Shown: in pieces, positions 1-4,419 of the stretch
How positions within the stretch are numbered: position 1 is the first letter of the stretch
How the letters are laid out: every line of letters starts with the position of its first letter
Assembly: GCA_030839105.1 (NCBI GenBank)
Contig: JAUZEI010000362.1
Coordinates: 1 to 6,177, forward strand
Source of the DNA: Actinomycetota bacterium
GTDB taxonomy: Bacteria; Actinomycetota; Acidimicrobiia; IMCC26256; PALSA-610
Direction of reading: 5' to 3'
DNA length: 6,177 nucleotides
Made by a program: the position numbers and the translations under genes
The notes under the pieces: generated by a model
Told to the model about the DNA's origin: nothing
What the model saw: only the letters and a program-made list of their open reading frames with translations
Database searches by the model: none

Positions 1-710
1 ACGACCGCGCCGGCGTCATCGAGGCAGTCCGTCGATTACTCGGTGTCGTCGAGGCGCCGGGAGTCGAGTTCGTACCGCACGTGACGCTCGTTCACCCGCG
101 CTGGGTCTCCGCAAACGCGGCACGCGACGCGTGGACCGAGATCGCGGGCTGGACCGTCGATGCCGACGTCACCATCGCCGACCTTGCGATCATCGAGTCG
201 GACGGATGGCGCACGGTCGCAACGTTTCCCTTCGGCGAGGCCACGAAGCCGGATGGCCCGCGCACCGAGCAGGATCGCGTCGCGGCGCGCGTGTTGGTGG
301 TCGACGACGACGGCGCGCTGTTGCTGTTGCAGGGCTGCGATCCGGCGCGCCTCGATCGCGGAACCTGGTGGTTCACGCCCGGCGGCGGTCTCGACGAGGG
401 CGAGACGAGCGCGGACGGCGCGCGCCGGGAGCTGTTCGAGGAGACCGGTCTCGCGGTAGCCGATCTCGGGAAAGTCGTGTTCCACCGAGTGACGAGCTTC
501 GACTTCGAAGGCGTCCACTACCGCCAAGAGGAGGACTTCTTCTGCGTGCGTGCCCCGCGTTTCCCGATCGACGATGCGGGTTGGAGTGAGGTGGAGCGCC
601 GGTCGGTGCTCGGGCATCGGTGGTGGACGCAGGCCGAGCTCGCGGTTACCACCGAGACCGTGTTTCCGGAGTCCCTCCCGGACATCCTGCGCGAGATCGT
701 CGCGGACTGA
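1..710 (+). CDS. 2H phosphoesterase (2'-5' RNA ligase-like) / Nudix hydrolase fusion, 5'-truncated
   Basis: The frame is open from base 3 to a TGA at 708-710, so the gene begins left of the window. The first in-frame GTG (81) is the valine of a PHVTL motif (75-89), not a start. That motif is the second HxT signature of 2H phosphoesterases. The strand-rich stretch after it, to about 236, ending in ESDGWRTVATFPF, matches the end of that fold; the first HxT would lie upstream of the window. A short linker leads to a complete Nudix domain (about 270-710) with a canonical Nudix box at 384-452: G-x5-E, then seven residues, then RELFEETGL. Its glutamates bind the metal used to hydrolyse a nucleoside diphosphate linked to another moiety. 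The C-terminus (HRWWTQAEL) is usual for small Nudix enzymes. The substrate cannot be read from sequence. 2H proteins act on cyclic phosphates or RNA ends, so nucleotide or RNA-end processing is inferred. The Nudix call is firm; the 2H call rests on half a domain. Confidence 0.9.
   Translation, partial: DRAGVIEAVRRLLGVVEAPGVEFVPHVTLVHPRWVSANAARDAWTEIAGWTVDADVTIADLAIIESDGWRTVATFPFGEATKPDGPRTEQDRVAARVLVVDDDGALLLLQGCDPARLDRGTWWFTPGGGLDEGETSADGARRELFEETGLAVADLGKVVFHRVTSFDFEGVHYRQEEDFFCVRAPRFPIDDAGWSEVERRSVLGHRWWTQAELAVTTETVFPESLPDILREIVAD
384..452 (+). other. Nudix box (catalytic motif)
   Basis: The translation fits G-x5-E-x7-R-E-U-x-E-E-x-G-U exactly: GGLDEGE, then TSADGAR, then RELFEETGL. All metal-coordinating glutamates are present, so the hydrolase domain should be active. 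Confidence 0.95.
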
Positions 711-722
711 GATTGGGCGCGC
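711..722. other. Convergent 3' junction between Nudix and citrate synthase genes
   Basis: Only 12 bp separate the two stop codons. A weak 5-bp inverted repeat (CTGAG 707-711, CTCAG 722-726) spans the gap, and no T-rich tract is seen on either side. No convincing terminator is present here, so the two transcripts probably overlap at their 3' ends. Confidence 0.6.
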
Positions 723-2288
723 TCAGACCGAGATCGGCGGAACCGGCTCGGGCGGCGGCGGACCGACGTACTGGGCGCTCGGGCGGATCAGCCGGTTGTC
801 GGCGGCCTGCTCGAGGATGTGCGCGCACCACCCGATGACGCGACTCGCGGCGAACGTCGGGGTGAACAGTTCGCGCGGGATGCCGCACCGGTCCATCACG
901 ATGCCGGCGTAGAACTCCACGTTCGTGTACAGCCGCCGACCGGGCTTCAACTCGTCGAGCACCTTGACCGCGGTCGCCTCGATGTGACGGGCGAGCTCCA
1001 TCTTGTCGCCGCCCAGCGAGTCGGCGACCTCCCGCAGCATCAGCGAACGTGGGTCGTCGGTCTTGTACACGCGGTGGCCGAAACCCATCAGCCGGTCACC
1101 GCGCTCCACCGCGGCGCGCAACCACGGCTCGGCCCGCTCGGGCGTACCGATCTCGTCGAGCATCTGCAGTGCGCGACTCGGCGCTCCGCCGTGGAGAGGG
1201 CCCGACAGCGCGCCGATCGCACCCACGACCGCGGCGCCGAGATCGGCGCCCGTCGATGTGATGACGCGCGCCGTGAACGTCGACGCATTGAAGCCGTGAT
1301 CGACCGTGGAGATGAGGTACTTCTCGACCGCGGCGGCGTGCTCCGGAGTCGGGACCGCACCCTGCATCATGTAGAGGTAATTCGCCGCGTACGAGAGGTC
1401 GTCGCGCGGCGCAACCGGTTCGAGTCCGCGCCGGAGCCGCCACAGCGCGCAGATCAATGTCGGGACGACCGCGCAGGTCGACATCGCGTTGTCGCCCAGC
1501 GTCTCACCGTCGATGTCGTGCGACGGCCGGAACCCCAGTGCCGCGCCGTACTGCGAGACGGCTGTCCGCAACGCGTCGAGCGGGACGAACACGTCACCCG
1601 CACTCGCGATCGCAGGCAAGACCTCGAGGACGGCGGGCGGTATCGCGCGCCGCGGTCGGATCTTGGCCGCGAAGGCCTCGCGCTCGGCGAGCGTCGTCGG
1701 CAGCCGACCTTCGAACATCAACTGCCAGACGTCCTCGATCGGTCGCGACTTGGCGAGATCGACGGCGTTGTACTGGCGGTAGTGGTAGAAGCCTTCGAGG
1801 CCACGGACGTCGCCGACCGTCGTGTCCGCGACCACGACGCCTTCGAGACCCTTCGGCATCTCGTGCGCTTGCGCGTCGGCCGGTTGGATCATGGCCACGC
1901 GCATCAGATCGCGCATCGATACGATGCCCACGAGCTTGCGCGCCGCGGCGCTGCCGCCACCGTCGTCGACGACCGGGATGTGGCGGTACCCACGTTCCGC
2001 GAGGCTCGCGAATGCGGCGCGCGCTTCCATGTCCGGACCGATGGTGTCGGGGTCGGCCGTCATCCACTCGGAGACCTTGGCGCTCGACGCGTCGGAGCCC
2101 GCCGCGGCCAACCGGATCATGTCGCGTTCGGTCAAGATGCCGATCGCTCGATCGTCGTGGTCGGTCACCACGACCGAACCGACTTTGTGCTCGCGCATGC
2201 GTTGCGCAGCGAGCGCGACCGTCTCCGCGGGTTGCGCGGTCACGACGGGCCGGCTCATGAGATCGCCAACCGTACGTTCAGTAGTCAC
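723..2288 (-). CDS. Citrate synthase (CitA-like) with N-terminal CBS-domain pair
   Basis: A 521-residue protein. Residues 1-130 form two CBS motifs, ending in GILTERD (50-56) and GIVSMRD (121-127). The G-h-x-S/T-x-x-D pattern, with the ribose-binding Asp, suggests an adenine-nucleotide ligand. From about residue 145 to the end is a citrate synthase domain, which condenses oxaloacetate with acetyl-CoA (or propionyl-CoA in methylcitrate synthases). Visible residues are H331 in DHGFNAS (oxaloacetate binding), H366 in GPLHGG and H405 in GFGHRVY (catalytic histidines), R414, R483 and R502. The third catalytic position, Asp in E. coli GltA (NVDFY), is Glu458 here (NVEFY). With ILEQ...RPSA.YVGP this resembles actinobacterial CitA-type enzymes. 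The protein is about 100-150 residues longer than citrate synthases without CBS domains. The GTG start is chosen because the first CBS motif begins at residue 6; the next ATG (residue 11) would cut into it. There is no Shine-Dalgarno; a leaderless promoter is proposed. The gene converges on the Nudix gene 12 bp away. Citrate versus 2-methylcitrate synthase cannot be settled. Confidence 0.93.
   Translation of the reverse strand: MTTERTVGDLMSRPVVTAQPAETVALAAQRMREHKVGSVVVTDHDDRAIGILTERDMIRLAAAGSDASSAKVSEWMTADPDTIGPDMEARAAFASLAERGYRHIPVVDDGGGSAAARKLVGIVSMRDLMRVAMIQPADAQAHEMPKGLEGVVVADTTVGDVRGLEGFYHYRQYNAVDLAKSRPIEDVWQLMFEGRLPTTLAEREAFAAKIRPRRAIPPAVLEVLPAIASAGDVFVPLDALRTAVSQYGAALGFRPSHDIDGETLGDNAMSTCAVVPTLICALWRLRRGLEPVAPRDDLSYAANYLYMMQGAVPTPEHAAAVEKYLISTVDHGFNASTFTARVITSTGADLGAAVVGAIGALSGPLHGGAPSRALQMLDEIGTPERAEPWLRAAVERGDRLMGFGHRVYKTDDPRSLMLREVADSLGGDKMELARHIEATAVKVLDELKPGRRLYTNVEFYAGIVMDRCGIPRELFTPTFAASRVIGWCAHILEQAADNRLIRPSAQYVGPPPPEPVPPISV
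1899..2288 (-). other. CBS-domain pair (regulatory module)
   Basis: Residues 1-130 of the citrate synthase fusion. The first CBS motif covers about 5-60 and the second about 70-130. Both keep the terminal Asp (D56, D127) that usually contacts ribose hydroxyls, so the pair probably binds AMP, ADP, ATP or a related ligand and gives allosteric control. The ligand is inferred, not seen. Confidence 0.88.
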
Positions 2289-2335
2289 GCAGGGATTCTA
2301 CGACCGCAAGCGCCTCGCCCGGTCGTGACCCTGCG
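2288..2335 (-). repeat. Nested inverted repeat over the citrate synthase promoter and start
   Basis: Outer arms are CGCAGGG (2288-2294) and CCCTGCG (2329-2335). Inner arms are ACGACCG (2300-2306) and CGGTCGT (2320-2326). Both pairs are perfect 7-bp complements, separated by 5 nt (which with A2300 form the -10 candidate) on one side and 2 nt on the other, around a 13-nt loop. It could be an operator for a dimeric regulator, or an RNA hairpin in readthrough from the crotonase gene that ends on the first base of the citrate synthase start. No T-run follows on the minus strand, so it is not a classic intrinsic terminator. Confidence 0.5.
2295..2300 (-). promoter_or_regulatory. Candidate -10 box for a leaderless citrate synthase transcript
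   Basis: On the minus strand this reads TAGAAT, five of six matches to TATAAT and a full match to the actinobacterial TAnnnT. Six bases (CCCTGC) separate it from the GTG start, so transcription would begin at or next to the first base of the start codon. No Shine-Dalgarno precedes the GTG, which fits a leaderless mRNA. No good -35 is visible at 17-18 bp (ACCGGG or GACCGG). Confidence 0.5.
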
Positions 2336-2379
2336 GTTCCGAAAACGCGATTCAGGTGTTGTTTACGGGCCGGTTCCGG

Positions 2380-2400
2380 CGCCGAGCTATGGGCTCGGCG
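2380..2400 (-). terminator. Perfect 8-bp hairpin over the crotonase stop codon (terminator-like, no U-tract)
   Basis: CGCCGAGC (2380-2387) and GCTCGGCG (2393-2400) pair perfectly around the 5-nt loop TATGG, and the crotonase TAG stop (2387-2389) lies inside. A smaller GCCGG-TT-CCGGC palindrome (2369-2380) is adjacent. No T-rich run follows on the minus strand, so termination may be weak, or the hairpin may stabilise the mRNA 3' end. Confidence 0.35.
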
Positions 2401-3163
2401 GGGCGGCCTCGCCGTGGCGTCCGGCCCCGGACGCGAACCGTGATGCACCCTGGAGGGACTCCCCCGACCGGAGCACGCGCAGCCCGTGCTCGAGCTCGAC
2501 TGCGATGGCGTCGTCGAGGCCGAGGCCCCACTGCTCATAGCTCGACGCGCGGTCTTCGCGCAGGCACTTCTGCGGCACCGCACTCAGCTCGGTCGCGAGA
2601 TCGATCGCGCTTGCCCGGGCCGCCCCCGGCTCGGTCAGTCGGTTTGCGAGCCCCATCCGGTGCGCCTCGTCACCGCTGACGCCCCGCCCGGTGAGGATGA
2701 GGTCGAGCGCGTTCGAGTGGCCGATGAGGCGGGGGAGGCGCACGGTTCCGCCATCGATCAGGGGAACGCCCCAGCGTCGGCAGAACACACCGAACACCGC
2801 GTCGCGCGCCGCCACGCGCAGGTCGCACCAGAGCGCGAGCTCGAGGCCACCCGCGACCGCGAACCCCTCGACCGCGGCGATGACCGGTTTCGAGAGCATC
2901 ATCCGCGACGGGCCCATCGGACCGTCGCCGTCGGGGCGAACGGTGTTACCGTCGTTGTCGCCGATCGCCTTCAGATCGGCGCCCGCGCAGAACGTTCCGC
3001 CTGCACCGGTCAGGACGGCCACGTCGCGCTCGTCGTCGGCGTCGAAGGCCCGGAAGGCATCGGCGAGCTCGGCGGCGGTGTCCCGGTCGACGGCATTTTT
3101 TCGCTCGGGCCGGTTGATGGTGACGACGGTGACGCGACCGACGTGTTCGATGTCGACGTTCAT
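2387..3163 (-). CDS. Crotonase / enoyl-CoA hydratase-family protein
   Basis: A 258-residue protein, the normal length for a single-domain crotonase. These enzymes hold an acyl-CoA thioester in an oxyanion hole; reactions include hydration, isomerisation and C-C cleavage. The CoA and oxyanion region is seen at GTFCAGADLK (56-65) and EGFAVAGGLELALWCDL (99-115). Glu108 matches the first catalytic Glu of rat enoyl-CoA hydratase (E144). The second catalytic Glu (E164) aligns with Cys128 in FGVFCRRWGVPLIDGG, and Asp137 stands nine residues on, so classical hydratase activity is doubtful. The ending GASRFASGAGRHG is typical of actinobacterial homologues. The ATG start is fixed by a strong GAGGGAG (3169-3175) five bases upstream and by the match of residue 1 to the family start; an in-frame extension further upstream only shadows the histidine phosphatase. 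The start overlaps that gene's stop by 4 bases (ATGA), so the two are translationally coupled. Family is firm, substrate unknown. Confidence 0.92.
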   Translation of the reverse strand: MNVDIEHVGRVTVVTINRPERKNAVDRDTAAELADAFRAFDADDERDVAVLTGAGGTFCAGADLKAIGDNDGNTVRPDGDGPMGPSRMMLSKPVIAAVEGFAVAGGLELALWCDLRVAARDAVFGVFCRRWGVPLIDGGTVRLPRLIGHSNALDLILTGRGVSGDEAHRMGLANRLTEPGAARASAIDLATELSAVPQKCLREDRASSYEQWGLGLDDAIAVELEHGLRVLRSGESLQGASRFASGAGRHGEAAPPSP

Positions 3164-3768
3164 GACGACTCCCTCTTCCCGTCGAGGTGCGCCCGTTCGT
3201 TCAGCGAGGCAACCGACCGCACGCCCGTACGCGACGCGACCATGCGCGACAACGAGGTGTAGTGAGGCTCGAACCAGAGGTGCCGGTCGAGCCCGAGCGC
3301 GAGCGCGAACGCCACGTTGATCACCCCGCCGTGACACACGGCGACGACGCGGCGGCCCGGATGCGCCCCGATAATCTGTTCGAGTGTGCTCGCGACGCGG
3401 GCGCGGAAGGTCTCGGTCGACTCGGCACCGAACTCTTCCCACCGGCCTTCGTACATGGCGATGAGCTGCGGATCGTTGTTCGCCCGCATCTCCTCCATCG
3501 GGATGTACGAATCCGATCGCGCGTCGTACTCCGTCAGCCCGTCGACGATCTGCACCTCGAGTCCCTGCGCACGCGCGACCGGTTCCGCAGTTTCGAGCGC
3601 GCGCCGTTGTGGACTCGACAACACAACGTCGATTGTTTCCGGAGCCAGCCACGCCGCGAGGCGATCCGCCTGATCGCGACCGCGCACCGTCAAGCCGGGA
3701 TTGGCGGGGACGCCGGTGCCCGACGGGATCCGTTCCGGCTCTCCGTGTCGCACCCAGAGCAATTCCAC
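3160..3768 (-). CDS. Histidine phosphatase (phosphoglycerate mutase-like) family protein
   Basis: A 202-residue cytoplasmic protein of the branch-1 histidine phosphatase superfamily. The RHGEP motif (7-11) holds the phospho-accepting His8 with Arg7. SSPQRR (51-56) supplies the phosphate-clamping Arg55, Glu80 in LTEYD is the likely proton donor, and His146 in CHGG is the second catalytic histidine. All core residues are present, so it should be active. It lacks the length of a cofactor-dependent phosphoglycerate mutase (about 250 residues), so a phosphatase with a small-molecule substrate is more likely; the substrate cannot be told. The start is a GTG preceded by AAGGAG (3776-3781) at 7 nt. 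It lies 18 nt after the HAD stop and its own stop overlaps the crotonase start by 4 bases, which places it within the operon. Confidence 0.93.
   Translation of the reverse strand: MELLWVRHGEPERIPSGTGVPANPGLTVRGRDQADRLAAWLAPETIDVVLSSPQRRALETAEPVARAQGLEVQIVDGLTEYDARSDSYIPMEEMRANNDPQLIAMYEGRWEEFGAESTETFRARVASTLEQIIGAHPGRRVVAVCHGGVINVAFALALGLDRHLWFEPHYTSLSRMVASRTGVRSVASLNERAHLDGKRESS
3169..3175 (-). promoter_or_regulatory. Shine-Dalgarno fixing the ATG start of the crotonase
   Basis: GAGGGAG on the minus strand, 5 nt before the ATG at 3163 and inside the last codons of the histidine phosphatase. It decides this start over the longer in-frame reading. Confidence 0.75.
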
Positions 3769-3775
3769 CTCAGCG

Positions 3776-3782
3776 CTCCTTC
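3776..3782 (-). promoter_or_regulatory. Shine-Dalgarno fixing the GTG start of the histidine phosphatase
   Basis: GAAGGAG on the minus strand, 7 nt before the GTG at 3768. It is the strongest ribosome binding site in the window and lies in the 18-nt gap after the HAD gene, just past that gene's stop. Confidence 0.8.
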
Positions 3783-3786
3783 GTTT

Positions 3787-4419
3787 TCATCGCAGGACGA
3801 GATCCAGGATCGTCTCGAGCTCGGCGAGCGCGACATCGGGGTCGACGACCTTGATCGTGCGGATGCCCATGTCGCGCGCGGGTTTCAGGTTCATGCCGAG
3901 GTCGTCGAGGTACACGGTCTCGGACGCGAGCACGTTGAGGCGCGCGAGCGCCAGTGTGTAGATCCGCGGATCGGGTTTCCGGAGCCCCTCGACGGCCGAC
4001 TCGACGATGACGTCGAACAGGCCCGTCTCACGCAGTCCGCTCGGTGAGGAACGCGTCCCGTCGTCGGCCCAGTTGTTCGTCAGCGCGCCGGTGCGAAGTC
4101 CGCTCGCGCGGATCCGCTCGATCGCGCGTGTCATCTCCGGTCGCGGGCCGAGCGATGACCCGATCAGACCCATCAGCCGGCGGGCGTCGAGCTGGAATCC
4201 GGCGGCGAGCGCCTCGGCTTCGAGGGCAGCCACGAATTCGTCCATGGACAGCTCGCCGCGTTCGAGCGCGGCCCACGCACCGGTCTCGCTGCTCGTGCGG
4301 ATCAGCGACCGCATCGTGCCCTTCTTCAGGTCGTTGCCGTGGTCGTACGCGTCGAAGGCCTCGAACGGAGATGGGAACACGACGCCGCCGAGGTCGAAGA
4401 TCACGGCCCGAAACGCCAT
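3787..4419 (-). CDS. HAD-family hydrolase (ACAD10 / sEH-N-like, HAD-IA)
   Basis: A 210-residue haloacid dehalogenase superfamily protein. Motif I is FDLGGVVFPSP (8-18) with nucleophile Asp9. Motif II is Thr114 in ALTNNW, motif III Lys148 in RKPDPRIY, and motif IV Asp172-Asp173 in YLDDLGMN. A helical cap (about 20-95) lies between motifs I and II, as in type IA enzymes. The second Asp of motif I, the usual acid/base for phosphatases, is Gly11. As recalled, the DxGGVxxPSP form matches the HAD domain of human ACAD10, a relative of the soluble epoxide hydrolase N-terminal domain. It is therefore either a phosphatase using another acid/base or a different hydrolase. The ATG start is set by the domain beginning at residue 3 and by TGATG, a 1-base overlap with the oxidase stop. 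No Shine-Dalgarno is visible, so translation probably depends on coupling. A longer in-frame reading only shadows the oxidase. Confidence 0.9.
   Translation of the reverse strand: MAFRAVIFDLGGVVFPSPFEAFDAYDHGNDLKKGTMRSLIRTSSETGAWAALERGELSMDEFVAALEAEALAAGFQLDARRLMGLIGSSLGPRPEMTRAIERIRASGLRTGALTNNWADDGTRSSPSGLRETGLFDVIVESAVEGLRKPDPRIYTLALARLNVLASETVYLDDLGMNLKPARDMGIRTIKVVDPDVALAELETILDLVLR

Noticed and set aside
81..83. GTG at 81 as the Nudix gene start
   Set aside because: It is the valine within the 2H PHVTL motif, the frame is open to the window edge, and no Shine-Dalgarno precedes it.
36..617. Minus-strand open frame across the Nudix gene
   Set aside because: The Nudix frame carries a perfect catalytic motif on the plus strand, while the opposite frame shows no family signature.
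707..726. Bidirectional terminator between the convergent genes
   Set aside because: Only a 5-bp CTGAG/CTCAG pair with a 10-nt loop and no T-tract; too weak to call.
2334..2378. Direct repeat CGGTTCCG at 2334-2341 and 2371-2378
   Set aside because: Eight bases repeated once in GC-rich sequence is easily chance, and it does not line up with the promoter candidate.
819..2540. Long plus-strand open frame (573 codons) opposite the citrate synthase
   Set aside because: Arg/His/Asp-rich translation with no recognisable domain. It mirrors a well-supported gene on the other strand, and long antisense frames are expected at this G+C content.
3164..3652. N-terminal extension of the crotonase frame
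   Set aside because: It overlaps almost the whole histidine phosphatase in another frame and is Arg-rich. A strong Shine-Dalgarno and the family start both fall at 3163.
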